Shown here piece after piece: positions 1 to 10,459 of a DNA stretch of 37,181 bases. The stretch spans positions 1 through 37,181 of the forward strand of contig CANBVJ010000033.1 of NCBI GenBank assembly GCA_947372865.1, in the 5' to 3' direction. Every line of letters starts with the position of its first letter. Position 1 is the first letter of the stretch. Position numbers and translations under genes: made by a program. The notes below the pieces were generated by a model. The model saw only the letters and a list, made by a program, of their open reading frames with translations. It made no database searches and was not told where the DNA came from. This DNA is from Comamonadaceae bacterium. Its GTDB lineage: Bacteria; Pseudomonadota; Gammaproteobacteria; Burkholderiales; Burkholderiaceae_C.

Positions 1-1528
1 TGGCGGGCTTGAGCCCCAAGTCCACGCTGGGCGGTGGCGTGGTGGGCGCGATGACGTGGCTGACGGCGTCTTGCGTGCCAGTGACCAGGTGCGGCGGGCG
101 GCGCACGCCGTTGTTGGCCAGGGTGGACACCGCCTGCGCCAACTGCAACATGGTGAATGCGTTGTAACCCTGACCAATACCCAGCGAGATGGTTTCGCCG
201 GCGTACCACTTTTGCTGCTCGGGGCGCTTGTAGTACTTGCGCTTCCACTCCGTGCTGGGAAGCACTCCGCGCACTTCGCCGTTGATGTCGATCCCAGTGA
301 TCTGGCCAAAACCCAACGGCTTCATAAAGTCGTGCATGGTGTCTACACCCAACTCATTTGCCAGTGAGTAGAAATACGGATTGCTGGACTCTACGATGGC
401 GCGGCGCATGTCCATGATGCCGCCCTTTTCATTCTCCGGGCTTCCGAAACGGTGGCCGCCAAACATGTAGAACCCGGGGTCGTTGATCAGTGTCGTGGCA
501 GAACGGGTACCGGTTTCCAACGCCGCCAAGGCCATGAAGGGCTTGTAGGTGGAGCCCGGCGGATAGGTGCCGCGCAAAGCGCGATTGAGCAAGGGCTTGT
601 CGATAGATTCATTGAGCATTTGCCAGTTTTCCTGGTCAATGCCTTCGACAAACAGGTTGGAGTCAAAGGTCGGCTTGCTGACAAAGGCCAGCACCTCGCC
701 GGTCTTCGGGTCCAGCGCCACCAGGGCGCCGCGGCGCTGGCCAAACATTTGCTCCACCAAATACTGCAGCTTGATGTCAATCGACAGCGCCACCGTGTCG
801 CCCGGCGTGGCCGCGCTGCTGGAGAGGCGGCGCATAGCCCGCCCGCCGGCCGAGGTTTCAATATGCTCCACGCCGGTAATGCCGTGGAGCTGGCGCTCAA
901 AACTTTGCTCCACGCCGAGTTTGCCGATGTATTCGGTGCCCCGGTAGTTGGCCTGGTCGTCGTCGTTCTCAATGGTTTCTTTTTCGCTGGTGTTGATGCG
1001 CCCGATGTAGCCAATCACGTGGCTGGCCAGCTCGCCATAGGGGTAGCTGCGAAACAGGCGCGCCTTGATCTCGACGCCCGGAAAGCGAAAGCGCTGCGCC
1101 GCAAAGCGCGCCACTTCGGCGTCGGTCAGGCGGTTGCGAATGGGCAGCGACTCAAAGCTCTTGGACTCCTCCATCAGCTTTTTAAAGCGGCGCCGGTCGC
1201 GCGCGCTGATGTCCACCAGCTCCGCCAGCGCATCAATGGTGGGCTCCAGCGGACCGGCCTTGGAAGGCGTGATCTCCAGCGTATAGGCCGAATAGTTGCT
1301 CGCCAGCACAATGCCGTTGCGGTCTTGGATCAGACCGCGGTTGGGCACGATGGGCACGATGGCGGTGCGGTTGCTCTCGGCCTGGGCGCGCAAGTCGTCA
1401 TGGCGCCAGACCTGCAAATACACCAGCCGGCACAGCAGCAGAAAAAAGCACACCAGCACCAGCACGGTGAATACAAAAACGCGGGTCCGAAAGCGGGAAA
1501 GGTCCGCTTCTACATTGCGCAGTTCCAT
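1..1528 (-). CDS. mrdA: Penicillin-binding protein 2, peptidoglycan transpeptidase (partial, C-terminus off left edge)
   Basis: Class B penicillin-binding protein that cross-links peptidoglycan for cell elongation in the Rod complex, anchored in the inner membrane with its catalytic domain in the periplasm. The start at 1528 gives MELRNVEADLSRF followed by one hydrophobic anchor at about residues 15-35. The nucleophile motif STYK lies near residue 324 (about 545-556) and the second motif SSN follows at about 385-395. About 509 residues are visible; family members are about 630, so the KTG/KSG motif and the C-terminus lie outside the window. The gene starts 13 bases after mreD ends and is the fourth gene of mreB-mreC-mreD-mrdA, the usual gammaproteobacterial and betaproteobacterial order; rodA would be expected next. 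The catalytic motifs and the context make this identification secure. Confidence 0.95.
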   Translation of the reverse strand, partial: MELRNVEADLSRFRTRVFVFTVLVLVCFFLLLCRLVYLQVWRHDDLRAQAESNRTAIVPIVPNRGLIQDRNGIVLASNYSAYTLEITPSKAGPLEPTIDALAELVDISARDRRRFKKLMEESKSFESLPIRNRLTDAEVARFAAQRFRFPGVEIKARLFRSYPYGELASHVIGYIGRINTSEKETIENDDDQANYRGTEYIGKLGVEQSFERQLHGITGVEHIETSAGGRAMRRLSSSAATPGDTVALSIDIKLQYLVEQMFGQRRGALVALDPKTGEVLAFVSKPTFDSNLFVEGIDQENWQMLNESIDKPLLNRALRGTYPPGSTYKPFMALAALETGTRSATTLINDPGFYMFGGHRFGSPENEKGGIMDMRRAIVESSNPYFYSLANELGVDTMHDFMKPLGFGQITGIDINGEVRGVLPSTEWKRKYYKRPEQQKWYAGETISLGIGQGYNAFTMLQLAQAVSTLANNGVRRPPHLVTGTQDAVSHVIAPTTPPPSVDLGLKPA

Positions 1529-1541
1529 GGGCTTGTTGCGG

Positions 1542-2072
1542 CTAGAGCGGACGGTTTTCGTCCGGATCGGGCGCGCGGCGCTGGGGCGCGAGCAACAGCA
1601 CACTCACCGGCGGCCACAGAAGCGCCTCAGCCACCGGCGCCAACAACACCCACCAGCCCGGAAAACCGCCGCCCACCACCAGACTGAGCAGCACTTCCAC
1701 CGCATGCGCCAGCGCAAACAGCGGAAACACCTGCAGCGCTTGCTCTGTCACGGAAAACCAGCGCAGGCGGCGGTGCACCATGATGGCCAGATAGCTCAGC
1801 ACGGTGTACGCCAGCGCGTGCTGGCCCAGCAGACCCGCCTGGTGCACGTCCACCAACAAGCCAGCCACAAACGCCACCGCCATTCCCACCCGCCGGGTTT
1901 GGTGCACGGTCCAAAACACCAGCACGATGGACAACACATCAGGCGCCCAGGCCGCACGGCCCCACATCAACATGCTAAAAAGCATGTGCGCCAGCAAAGC
2001 CAGCACCAGGGTCAGCCAGACAAAGCCCGGGTTGACCGGCATCAAAAGCCGCTGTCCAGGACGCATGATCAT
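1542..2072 (-). CDS. mreD: Rod shape-determining membrane protein MreD
   Basis: Small polytopic inner-membrane protein of the MreBCD elongation complex. The 176 residues contain about five hydrophobic segments (for example near 17-35, 42-58, 64-80 and 110-135), with a short charged tail, as in the MreD family (about 160-175 residues). The start MIMRPG overlaps the mreC stop by 4 bases in an ATGA arrangement, which supports 2072 as the start; a second ATG two codons later is an alternative. The gene lies between mreC and mrdA, and this position is as informative as the sequence because MreD is poorly conserved. Confidence 0.93.
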   Translation of the reverse strand: MIMRPGQRLLMPVNPGFVWLTLVLALLAHMLFSMLMWGRAAWAPDVLSIVLVFWTVHQTRRVGMAVAFVAGLLVDVHQAGLLGQHALAYTVLSYLAIMVHRRLRWFSVTEQALQVFPLFALAHAVEVLLSLVVGGGFPGWWVLLAPVAEALLWPPVSVLLLAPQRRAPDPDENRPL

Positions 2073-2983
2073 CGGCGGCCTCCGGTTCTGGCAGCTTTGG
2101 CTTCGGGCGCCGGACGCGCTGGGGCCGCTTCCCCTAGGGGCGGGAGCACCAGCACATGCATCGCTCCGGCCACCAGCGCCAGCGGCACACAGTAAATGCG
2201 CGCAAACACGGCGTCGGTGCGCCGCTCTACTTTTTCAATCCGCGCCACCGGCAAGCCAGGCGGATAGACACCGTCCACACCGCTGGTGGTCAGCAAGTCG
2301 CCCACCGCGACGTCGGCATTGGCGGCCATGAAGCGCAACTCCATGGCGTCGGCGTGGGTGGAGGTGTCGCCATACGCCACGCCGCGCGCGCCCGTGCGGG
2401 CGTTCTGCACTGGAATGGCGTGGTCGCGGTCGGTAATCAGTGTCACTTCACTCACCAGGGGAAACAGGCGCGTCACCTGGCCCAAAACGCCAAGTTCGTC
2501 CAGCACCGGCGCGCCCAGGTGCAGGCCCTGGACTTCGCCCTTGTCCAGAATGACTTTGCGCGTGTAGGGGTCGGCCGCGTCGTACAGCACTTGGGCGGCG
2601 AGTGCGGGTTGCTCCAGACGTTGCTGCAGCGCCAGCAGCTCGCGCAGCCGCCGGTTTTCGAGCAGCAACTGTTCGGCCAGGTTGGCGCGCTGGGACTGAA
2701 CGGACAACTGCTTGCGCAGCACCTCAAAATTCGATTCCTTGGCGGTGAGGGACTTGAGGTTGGACTGCGCTGCATCGGCCAGCAGCATCGGCCGCATGGC
2801 CAGCCACTGCACCGGGTACAGCAGCACCGACAGCGCGGTGCGCAGGGGTTGCATGACCTGAAAGCGCGCGTCGGCCACCATCACCAGCAGCGCCAGCACA
2901 CTGAACACCAGCAAGCGGGAAAAAGCCGACGGGCCTTGTAGGAAAAAAGCCGGTGGTTCCCGGCCCAGCGTAGCGCGCGCCAT
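2069..2983 (-). CDS. mreC: Rod shape-determining protein MreC
   Basis: Bitopic inner-membrane protein that links cytoplasmic MreB filaments to the periplasmic cell-wall synthases. The 304-residue protein has a cytoplasmic N-terminus, one transmembrane helix at about 22-40 (LLVFSVLALLVMVADA), a periplasmic coiled-coil region at about 70-115 rich in Leu, Gln and Arg, and then the beta-rich MreC domain with recognisable motifs such as ITDRDHAIPVQNARTGARG and GDLLTTSGVDGVYPPGLPVA. The C-terminal tail is Ala/Pro-rich. It begins 15 bases after mreB ends and overlaps mreD by 4 bases, so the three genes are very probably cotranscribed. Confidence 0.96.
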   Translation of the reverse strand: MARATLGREPPAFFLQGPSAFSRLLVFSVLALLVMVADARFQVMQPLRTALSVLLYPVQWLAMRPMLLADAAQSNLKSLTAKESNFEVLRKQLSVQSQRANLAEQLLLENRRLRELLALQQRLEQPALAAQVLYDAADPYTRKVILDKGEVQGLHLGAPVLDELGVLGQVTRLFPLVSEVTLITDRDHAIPVQNARTGARGVAYGDTSTHADAMELRFMAANADVAVGDLLTTSGVDGVYPPGLPVARIEKVERRTDAVFARIYCVPLALVAGAMHVLVLPPLGEAAPARPAPEAKAARTGGRR

Positions 2984-2998
2984 CGCTGTGTGGGGCGC

Positions 2999-4256
<1,258 letters not shown>

Positions 4257-4276
4257 CGGCCAAGCCATTTTTCACC

Positions 4277-4585
4277 ATGTCCCTCACATCCACCGAGATT
4301 GCCCGCATCGCCAACCTGGCCCGCCTTGAGCTGCAGCCGGCTGAAAGTGAGCGCATGCTGGGCCAAATCAACGCATTTTTTGACATCGTCACGCAAATCA
4401 GCCAGGTCGACACCACCGGCGTGCTGCCCATGGCCCACCCGCTGGACGCCATGCCTTCGATGCCGCCCATCCACCTGCGCCTGCGCCCCGACCTGGCCAG
4501 CGAACCCAACGACCGTGAAGCCAACCAGCGCAGCGCCCCGGCGGTCGAGCGCGGCCTGTTTCTGGTTCCTAAAGTGATTGAATAA
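4277..4585 (+). CDS. gatC: Aspartyl/glutamyl-tRNA amidotransferase subunit C
   Basis: Small subunit of GatCAB, which converts misacylated Glu-tRNA(Gln) and/or Asp-tRNA(Asn) to the correct amidated form in the cytoplasm and clamps GatA to GatB. The 102-residue protein starts [19 protein letters not shown], contains the family-typical [18 protein letters not shown] segment near residues 42-60 and ends in [10 protein letters not shown], the usual GatC terminus. It is the first gene of gatC-gatA-gatB, with 3 bases before gatA. No strong ribosome-binding site is visible upstream. Its presence implies that this organism makes Gln-tRNA or Asn-tRNA at least partly by the indirect route. Confidence 0.97.
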   Translation: MSLTSTEIARIANLARLELQPAESERMLGQINAFFDIVTQISQVDTTGVLPMAHPLDAMPSMPPIHLRLRPDLASEPNDREANQRSAPAVERGLFLVPKVIE

Positions 4586-4588
4586 GCC

Positions 4589-6052
4589 ATGACCGAACTG
4601 CACCACCTGGGCGTGGCCGAACTCGCCACCCTGCTCCAAACCAAACAGGTCAGCGCCGTAGAAGTCGCCACCCGCTTTCTGGCCCGCACCGGCGGCAACC
4701 CGCACAACGCGTTTTTAGACATCGACAGCGAAGTCACGCTAGCCCAGGCCCGCGCCTCGGACGCCAAACTAGCCGCGGGCAGCGCCGGGCCGCTCGAAGG
4801 CGTGCCCGTGGCCCACAAAGACGTGTTTGTGACCAAAGACCTGGTCTCAACGGCGGGTTCGCGCATGTTGAACGGCTACCGCTCGCCTTTTGACGCCACC
4901 GTGGTCGCGCGCCTGCGCCAGGCCGGCATGGTGACTTTGGGCAAGCTCAACTGCGACGAGTTCGCCATGGGTTCGGCCAACGAGAACTCGGCCTTTGGCC
5001 CCGTCACCAACCCCTGGAACACCGCATTCGTTCCCGGCGGCTCGTCCGGCGGCAGCGCGGCTGCCGTGGCCGCGCGCCTGACGCCTGCGGCCACCGGCAC
5101 CGACACCGGGGGCTCGATCCGCCAGCCGGCCGCATTTTGCGGCATCACCGGCATCAAGCCGACCTACGGCCGCGCCAGCCGCTACGGCATGGTGGCTTAC
5201 GCCTCCAGCCTGGACCAAGCTGGCCCGATGGCGCACAGCGCCGAGGATTGCGCGCTCTTGCTGTCCGCCATGTGCGGGCCCGACCTGGACCGCGATTCCA
5301 CTTCGCTGGACGTGGCGGCAGAAGACTTTTCTGCCAGCTTGGGCCACAGCCTCAAAGGCCTGCGCGTGGGCGTACCCCAGGAGTTTTTTGGCGAAGGCCT
5401 GGCGGCTGACGTACGCAAAGCCATTGACGCCGCGCTTGCGCAATTGCAAGCCCAGGGCGCCACACTGGTGCCCATTGCCTTGCCGCGCACCGAGCTGTCG
5501 ATTCCGGTCTACTACATCATTGCCCCGGCAGAGGCCAGCTCTAACCTGAGCCGCTTTGACGGCGTCAAGTTCGGCCACCGCGCCGCCGACTTTGCCGACC
5601 TGACCGATATGTACAAAAAGACCCGCGCCGAGGGCTTTGGCCAGGAGGTCAAACGGCGCATCATGACCGGCGCCTACGTGCTCTCGCACGGCTATTACGA
5701 CGCCTATTACCTGCAAGCGCAAAAAATCCGCCGCATGATTGCGGACGACTTCCAAAGCGCGTTTGCCCACTGCGACGTGATTGCCGGGCCGGTGGCGCCC
5801 ACCACCGCCTGGAAGCTCGGCGACAAGGCGGACGACCCGGTGGCCAGCTACCTGGCGGACATCTTTACCCTGCCCGCGTCCCTGGCCGGTTTGCCCTGCA
5901 TGAGCCTACCCGTGGGCTTGGGCGACGGCGGCTTGCCGGTGGGCCTGCAGCTCATTGGCAACTACCTGCAAGAGGCCAAGTTGCTCAATGTGGCGCACCA
6001 GTACCAACTTGCCACGGACTTTCACACACGCACACCGGGAGCCGCAGCATGA
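4589..6052 (+). CDS. gatA: Aspartyl/glutamyl-tRNA amidotransferase subunit A
   Basis: Amidase-signature subunit of GatCAB that hydrolyses glutamine and supplies ammonia for transamidation of the misacylated tRNA. The 487-residue length is normal. The catalytic Ser-cisSer-Lys triad is visible: Lys77 in [10 protein letters not shown], Ser152 in the GGSSGGS motif, and the nucleophile Ser176 in [17 protein letters not shown]. These spacings match the well-studied GatA enzymes. The gene starts 3 bases after gatC and its stop overlaps the gatB start by 4 bases (ATGA), so the subunits are translationally coupled. Confidence 0.98.
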   Translation: MTELHHLGVAELATLLQTKQVSAVEVATRFLARTGGNPHNAFLDIDSEVTLAQARASDAKLAAGSAGPLEGVPVAHKDVFVTKDLVSTAGSRMLNGYRSPFDATVVARLRQAGMVTLGKLNCDEFAMGSANENSAFGPVTNPWNTAFVPGGSSGGSAAAVAARLTPAATGTDTGGSIRQPAAFCGITGIKPTYGRASRYGMVAYASSLDQAGPMAHSAEDCALLLSAMCGPDLDRDSTSLDVAAEDFSASLGHSLKGLRVGVPQEFFGEGLAADVRKAIDAALAQLQAQGATLVPIALPRTELSIPVYYIIAPAEASSNLSRFDGVKFGHRAADFADLTDMYKKTRAEGFGQEVKRRIMTGAYVLSHGYYDAYYLQAQKIRRMIADDFQSAFAHCDVIAGPVAPTTAWKLGDKADDPVASYLADIFTLPASLAGLPCMSLPVGLGDGGLPVGLQLIGNYLQEAKLLNVAHQYQLATDFHTRTPGAAA

Positions 6053-7491
6053 GCGCCAAACTGGTTCAGGGCTATGAAGTCGTCATCGGCTTTGAGACCC
6101 ACACCCAACTTTCTACCCAAAGCAAGATTTTTAGCCGCGCGCCCACCGCCTTTGGCGCCGAGCCCAACACCCAGGCCTGCGCCGTGGACCTGGCGCTGCC
6201 CGGCACGCTGCCGGTGATGAACCTGGGCGCGGTCGAGCGTGCGATTGAACTCGGCCTGGCCCTGGGTTCGCACATAGCCGAACGCAGCGTGTTTGCACGC
6301 AAAAACTACTTCTACCCCGACCTGCCCAAGGGCTACCAGATCAGCCAGTTTGAGATTCCGGTGGTGCAGGGCGGCGAGGTAGCGTTCATGCTGGGCGACG
6401 AGAAAAAGACCGTGCGTCTGGTACGCGCGCACCTGGAAGAAGACGCAGGCAAATCGCTGCACGAGGACTTTATTGGCCAAAGCGGCATTGACCTGAACCG
6501 CGCCGGCACGCCACTCCTGGAGATCGTGACCGAGCCCGACATGCGCTCGAGCGACGAGGCGGTGGCCTATGCCAAAAAGCTGCACGAGATCGTCACCTGG
6601 ATTGGCATTTGCGACGGCAATATGCAAGAGGGCAGCTTCCGCTGCGACGCCAATGTGTCGGTGCGCAAGCCCGGCGCGGCCTTGGGCACGCGCCGCGAGA
6701 TCAAAAACCTCAACAGCTTCAAGTTCATGCAGCAGGCGATTGACTACGAGGTGCGCTGGCAGATTGAAGAGATCGAGGACGGGCGCGAAATCCAGCAGGC
6801 CACCGTGCTGTTCAACCCCGACACCGGCGAGACCCGCGCTATGCGCACCAAGGAAGACGCCGCCGACTATCGCTACTTCCCCGACCCCGACCTGCCACCG
6901 CTGGTGATTGGCCGCGACTGGGTGGAGCGCGTGCGCTCGGAAATGGTGGAGTTGCCCTGGGTGATGGCGGCGCGGTTTTGTGCGGACTATGGTCTGCCGG
7001 AATATGACGCGGCCACGCTCACGCAAAGCATGGCGATGGCGGCTTATTTTGAAGCCACGGCCAATGCCTGCGCCCAACCCAAATTGGCCAGCAACTGGAT
7101 CATGGGCGAAGTGTCGCGCCGCCTGAACAGCGGCGAACTGGCGTTTGTACAACTGCCCGTCAGCAGCACGCAACTCGCCGCGCTGATTGGCCGCATTGCC
7201 GACGGCACGATTTCTAACAACGCGGCCAAGCAGGTGTTTGACGCCTTGTGGACTGACGGCGACGAGGTAGACGCCATCATCGACGCCAAAGGCCTGCGCC
7301 AGATGAACGACAGCAGCGCGCTTGAAGCCATCATCGACGAAGTGCTGGCCGCCAACGCCAAGAACGTGGAAGAGTTCAAGGCCGGCAACGCCAAAGCCTT
7401 TAACGCCCTGGTCGGTCAGGCCATGAAGGCGAGCAAAGGCAAGGCCAACCCGGCGCAAGTGAACGACATGCTCAAGCAGAAGCTCGGTTGA
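6049..7491 (+). CDS. gatB: Aspartyl/glutamyl-tRNA amidotransferase subunit B
   Basis: tRNA-binding and kinase subunit of GatCAB; it phosphorylates the misacylated Glu or Asp and uses ammonia channelled from GatA. The 480 residues start [21 protein letters not shown], with family motifs [18 protein letters not shown] (about 87-105), [17 protein letters not shown] (about 150-165) and [12 protein letters not shown] (about 275-290). The C-terminal helical YqeY-like domain ends with [15 protein letters not shown]. The start overlaps gatA by 4 bases and the stop overlaps the next gene's TTG start by 4 bases. Confidence 0.98.
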   Translation: MSAKLVQGYEVVIGFETHTQLSTQSKIFSRAPTAFGAEPNTQACAVDLALPGTLPVMNLGAVERAIELGLALGSHIAERSVFARKNYFYPDLPKGYQISQFEIPVVQGGEVAFMLGDEKKTVRLVRAHLEEDAGKSLHEDFIGQSGIDLNRAGTPLLEIVTEPDMRSSDEAVAYAKKLHEIVTWIGICDGNMQEGSFRCDANVSVRKPGAALGTRREIKNLNSFKFMQQAIDYEVRWQIEEIEDGREIQQATVLFNPDTGETRAMRTKEDAADYRYFPDPDLPPLVIGRDWVERVRSEMVELPWVMAARFCADYGLPEYDAATLTQSMAMAAYFEATANACAQPKLASNWIMGEVSRRLNSGELAFVQLPVSSTQLAALIGRIADGTISNNAAKQVFDALWTDGDEVDAIIDAKGLRQMNDSSALEAIIDEVLAANAKNVEEFKAGNAKAFNALVGQAMKASKGKANPAQVNDMLKQKLG

Positions 7492-8108
7492 ACGCCAACA
7501 GCAGCGGGCCTGGACCCGCCCCGCACAGCGCCATTGAAGACGCCCAAGGCCTGCTGATCGGCTGCCTGATGGTGGCACTGGCTGTGTGCCTGTTTCGGGA
7601 GGCCGGCCTGTTCACCGGCGGCACCACGGGCGTGGCGTTTTTGCTGCATTACCTGGCGGGCTACCCGCTGGGGGCGGTGCTATTTGTGATCAACCTGCCG
7701 TTTTATGTGTTTGGCTGGCGCAGGCTTGGGCGGGTGTTCACGCTCAAGACCTTTGCGGCGGTGGCCTTGCTGTCGCTGTACGTGGAGGTGCTGCCGCTCT
7801 GGATTGGCTTTAGCCACCTGAACGCCGCCTTTGCCGCAGTGATGGCCGGGCTGCTGGCGGGCACCGGCATTTTGATTTTGATCCGCCACGGCGCCAGCTT
7901 GGGCGGCGTCACGATCACGGCCATTTATTTGCAAAAGACGCGCGGCTGGCGCGCAGGCAATGTGCAAATGGCGGTGGACCTGGTGATTTTGCTCGCCGCC
8001 CTGGCAGCCACCGACCCGCGCAAGGCGCTGCTTTCACTGTTGGGCGCGGTGGCCGTAAATCTGGTGATTGGCGTCAACCACCGCACCGACCGGTATTACG
8101 GGGTTTAA
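7488..8108 (+). CDS. YitT family integral membrane protein
   Basis: A 206-residue polytopic membrane protein resembling the YitT/DUF161 family, whose molecular function is unknown; some members have been proposed to be transporters. About five to six hydrophobic segments are visible, including the family-like [18 protein letters not shown] (about 40-58), [20 protein letters not shown] (about 122-142) and a C-terminal [18 protein letters not shown]. The start is TTG at 7488, overlapping the gatB stop as TTGA, which implies coupling to gatCAB; a later start is possible, because the first 20 residues look non-conserved. It converges with pyrE. Confidence 0.85.
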   Translation: MNANSSGPGPAPHSAIEDAQGLLIGCLMVALAVCLFREAGLFTGGTTGVAFLLHYLAGYPLGAVLFVINLPFYVFGWRRLGRVFTLKTFAAVALLSLYVEVLPLWIGFSHLNAAFAAVMAGLLAGTGILILIRHGASLGGVTITAIYLQKTRGWRAGNVQMAVDLVILLAALAATDPRKALLSLLGAVAVNLVIGVNHRTDRYYGV

Positions 8109-8114
8109 GCCTCA

Positions 8115-8135
8115 GTTGGGCGAATGAAGCCCAAC
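8115..8135. terminator. Hairpin between the converging YitT-type gene and pyrE
   Basis: A perfect 7-bp inverted repeat, GTTGGGC at 8115-8121 and GCCCAAC at 8129-8135 with a 7-base loop, lies 6 bases after the YitT-type stop and 2 bases after the pyrE stop (read on the other strand). The placement suits a bidirectional terminator, although the flanking T runs are weak. Confidence 0.5.
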
Positions 8136-8137
8136 AA

Positions 8138-8878
8138 TTACACCCCGTAGCGCTCCCGGTACGCCTGCACCCGCGCCAGGTGTTCGCTCATGGCGTTGTC
8201 GGTTTGGGTGGCCAGGTAGCCCAGCAAGTCCGAGAGTTCGGCAATGGCGCAGACCTGCAGGCCCTCGTGGCTGCGCACGTATTGCACGGCGCTGTAGGGC
8301 ACGTCCCGGGTCGAGCCGTCGGGCTGCTTTTCGGTGGCCATTTCCTGGCGGTCCAGGGCGATGGCCACTGCGTGGGGCGTGGCGCCCGCCGCCTTGATCA
8401 GCGCAATCGACTCGCGCGCGGCGGTGCCTGCGCTCATCACGTCGTCAATGATCAGCACCCGGCCCTTGAGCGGCGCGCCCACCAGGCTGCCGCCCTCGCC
8501 GTGGTCTTTGGCTTCCTTGCGGTTGTAGGCAAAAGGCACGTTGCGGCCCAGGCGCGCCAGCTCAATGGCCACGGCCGCGCCCAGCGGAATGCCCTTGTAG
8601 GCGGGGCCAAAAATCATGTCAAATTCAATGCCACTTTCCACTAGGCGCTGGGCATAAAATTGCGCCAGCCGCCCGAGTTTGGCACCGTCGTCAAACAGGC
8701 CGGCGTTGAAAAAATACGGACTTTGGCGGCCGGCCTTGGTGGTGAATTCACCAAAGCGCAACACGCCACACGTCACCGCAAACGCCACAAACTCTTGCGC
8801 CAGACCGGGACCCGCAGGTGCAGCCTCGCTGGTGTTTTGAGAGATGTTTTGTGGGGTGTTTGGGCCACTGTCAACCAT
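8138..8878 (-). CDS. pyrE: Orotate phosphoribosyltransferase
   Basis: Cytosolic enzyme of de novo pyrimidine synthesis that joins orotate to PRPP to make OMP. The start at 8878 gives a 246-residue protein, preceded by AAGGAA as ribosome-binding site. Recognisable parts are [21 protein letters not shown] (about 40-60), [13 protein letters not shown] (about 88-100), [15 protein letters not shown] with the flexible-loop Lys and His residues (about 117-130), and the PRPP-binding motif [13 protein letters not shown] at 141-153. It is about 25 residues longer than the enterobacterial enzyme at the N-terminus, with a Ser/Asn/Gln-rich extension ([17 protein letters not shown]) that is probably disordered. 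Its start codon lies opposite the exonuclease III start. Confidence 0.96.
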   Translation of the reverse strand: MVDSGPNTPQNISQNTSEAAPAGPGLAQEFVAFAVTCGVLRFGEFTTKAGRQSPYFFNAGLFDDGAKLGRLAQFYAQRLVESGIEFDMIFGPAYKGIPLGAAVAIELARLGRNVPFAYNRKEAKDHGEGGSLVGAPLKGRVLIIDDVMSAGTAARESIALIKAAGATPHAVAIALDRQEMATEKQPDGSTRDVPYSAVQYVRSHEGLQVCAIAELSDLLGYLATQTDNAMSEHLARVQAYRERYGV

Positions 8879-8888
8879 GGGGAATTCC

Positions 8889-9680
8889 TTGTTCAAATTA
8901 AGCAGCCTTAACCTCAACGGCATCCGTTCGGCCACCAGCAAAGGGCTGGAGCCCTGGCTGGCCCAACTGCAGCCGGATTGTATTTGCGTGCAAGAAGTCA
9001 AAGCCCAGGCCGACGACGTGGCGGGCAAGTTTGAAACACTGGCCGGCCTGAACGGCTACTTTCAGTTTGCCGAGAAAAAAGGCTATTCCGGCGTGGGTGT
9101 CTACACCCGCCACGCGCCCAGCGACGTGGTGGTGGGCTACGGCTCAGGCGAGTTTGACTCCGAGGGCCGCTATGTGGAACTGCGCTTTGACACGCCTGCG
9201 CGCAAACGCTCCATCATCAGCGCCTATTTCCCAAGCGGCTCGTCGGGCGAAGAGCGTCAACTGGCCAAATACCGCTTTCTGGCCGAGCTGTACCCGCACC
9301 TGACCGCGCTCAAAGGCCAGCGCGAATTTGTGCTGTGTGGCGACATCAACATTGCGCACCAGGAAATCGACCTGAAAAACTTCAAGGGCAACACAAAGAA
9401 CTCCGGCTTTTTGCCCGACGAACGCGCCTGGATGACGCAGCTGCTGAACGAGGTCGGCCTGGTGGACGTCTACCGCCAGCTAGAGCCCGCCGCCACCGAC
9501 GCCGCCTATACCTGGTGGAGCAACCGCGGCCAGGCCTACGCCAAAAATGTGGGCTGGCGCCTGGACTACCACCTGGCCACCCCCGCGCTAGCAGCAGGCG
9601 CGCGAGCGCACGCCATCTACAAGGACGTGAAGTTCTCGGACCACGCGCCCATCACCATTGACTACGACTGGGCAGTCTGA
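8889..9680 (+). CDS. xth: Exodeoxyribonuclease III / AP endonuclease
   Basis: ExoIII-type DNA repair nuclease: 3'-5' exonuclease and apurinic-site endonuclease in base excision repair. Family landmarks are [12 protein letters not shown] at the N-terminus, CVQEVKAQ (metal-binding Glu, about residue 34), [12 protein letters not shown] (catalytic Asp/Asn, about 150), [21 protein letters not shown], and the closing [11 protein letters not shown] with the catalytic Asp-His pair. The TTG at 8889 gives [11 protein letters not shown], which aligns best with the family and follows GGGGA; an ATG at 8877 adds four residues and cannot be excluded. The length of about 263 residues is normal. It diverges from pyrE, so each promoter must lie within the other gene. 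Confidence 0.93.
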   Translation: MFKLSSLNLNGIRSATSKGLEPWLAQLQPDCICVQEVKAQADDVAGKFETLAGLNGYFQFAEKKGYSGVGVYTRHAPSDVVVGYGSGEFDSEGRYVELRFDTPARKRSIISAYFPSGSSGEERQLAKYRFLAELYPHLTALKGQREFVLCGDINIAHQEIDLKNFKGNTKNSGFLPDERAWMTQLLNEVGLVDVYRQLEPAATDAAYTWWSNRGQAYAKNVGWRLDYHLATPALAAGARAHAIYKDVKFSDHAPITIDYDWAV

Positions 9681-9692
9681 ATTGGATGTAAA

Positions 9693-9709
9693 CTGTACGG
9701 ACAGTACAG
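9693..9709. promoter_or_regulatory. Inverted-repeat operator candidate of the Phd/YefM-PIN module
   Basis: CTGTAC at 9693-9698 and GTACAG at 9704-9709 form a perfect 6-bp inverted repeat with a 5-base spacer, ending 15 bases before the antitoxin start. Antitoxins of the Phd/YefM family repress their own operons, and YefM sites are built on TGTACA-like cores, which resembles these half-sites. The role is inferred. Confidence 0.6.
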
Positions 9710-9724
9710 AGTTTGGAGGTTTCC

Positions 9725-9991
9725 ATGGTAATTCCAGAGAGCTACGGCCTGGAGCAAGCACGTATCCAGTTGCCCCACATCGTGGCCGAGGCCCATGCCG
9801 GCTTTAGCAGCGTGATCACCAAACACGGCAAGCCCTATGCGGCCATCGTGCCCTGGCAAGGTCTGGCGGCGTTCGCACCGGCCGATGCGGGTGCCGATCT
9901 GCTGTCCTTGCGCGGCACCGGGCGCGGGCTGTGGGGCGCGGACGTGGCCCGAACCGTGGCCGACTTGCGCAACGAGTGGGACAACGCCTGA
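9725..9991 (+). CDS. Phd/YefM-family antitoxin
   Basis: Predicted antitoxin that binds and neutralises the PIN-domain toxin encoded next and represses the operon. The 88-residue protein starts MVIPESYGLEQARIQLPHIVAEA; the N-terminal part with KHGKPYAAIVP at about 36-46 is the Phd/YefM fold used for DNA binding and dimerisation. The acidic and Trp-containing C-terminus (VADLRNEWDNA) is probably the toxin-binding tail. ATG 9725 is chosen because a clear GGAGG at 9715-9719 sits 5 bases upstream. The stop directly abuts the toxin ATG. A palindromic site precedes it. The pairing of a Phd-type antitoxin with a VapC-type toxin is a recognised mixed arrangement. Confidence 0.85.
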   Translation: MVIPESYGLEQARIQLPHIVAEAHAGFSSVITKHGKPYAAIVPWQGLAAFAPADAGADLLSLRGTGRGLWGADVARTVADLRNEWDNA

Positions 9992-10459
9992 ATGGCCGCA
10001 GCGCCTGCGCGCCTATGGGCGGGTCTGCCCCAGGGCGCCACGGTGCTGGTGGACACGGCGCCGTTTATCTATTTGCTCGAATCGCACCCGCAATTTGCCG
10101 ACCGCTTTGTCGGCCTGTTTGAAGCCGCAGCCCAGGGGCATTTGCTGATTGCGCTGTCCACCATCACCCTGGCCGAGGTGTTGACCGGCCCCTTCAAAGC
10201 CGGGCAAACCGCGCTGGCCAAACGCTACGAGAAAGCGCTTTTGCAATACCGCGTGGTGGATGCGTCGGCGCCGATTGCCGCACTGGCGGCGCAATTGCGC
10301 GCCCAATACCGGCTCAAACTGCCCGACGCCTTGCAACTGGCCACGGCGCTGGACATTGGCGCGGCGGCGTTGGTCACCCACGACCGCGATTTTTCGCAGG
10401 TCACGGGGCTGGACATCTTGACCGGCGACGCTGCGGCGTCCCAGACAGGCGCGCTTTGA
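9992..10459 (+). CDS. PIN-domain toxin (VapC-like ribonuclease)
   Basis: Predicted toxin of the module: PIN-domain ribonucleases of the VapC group cut specific tRNAs or rRNA and stop translation unless bound by antitoxin. The 155-residue protein has the expected acidic metal-binding set: Asp21 in VLVDTAPFIYLLE, Glu62 in TLAEVL, Asp112 in KLPDALQLATAL and Asp131 in LVTHDRDF. The ATG follows the antitoxin stop with no gap. The stop codon overlaps the TTG start of the ligase gene by 4 bases. The target RNA cannot be read from the sequence. Confidence 0.88.
   Translation: MAAAPARLWAGLPQGATVLVDTAPFIYLLESHPQFADRFVGLFEAAAQGHLLIALSTITLAEVLTGPFKAGQTALAKRYEKALLQYRVVDASAPIAALAAQLRAQYRLKLPDALQLATALDIGAAALVTHDRDFSQVTGLDILTGDAAASQTGAL

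Noticed and set aside
6022..7578. A 518-codon minus-strand frame opposite gatB
   Set aside because: Shadow of gatB; no conserved motif, and gatB is unambiguous.
9693..9708. A LexA box at the Phd/PIN operator
   Set aside because: CTGT and ACAG are separated by nine bases rather than eight, so it does not fit the LexA consensus; the site is better explained as a toxin-antitoxin operator.
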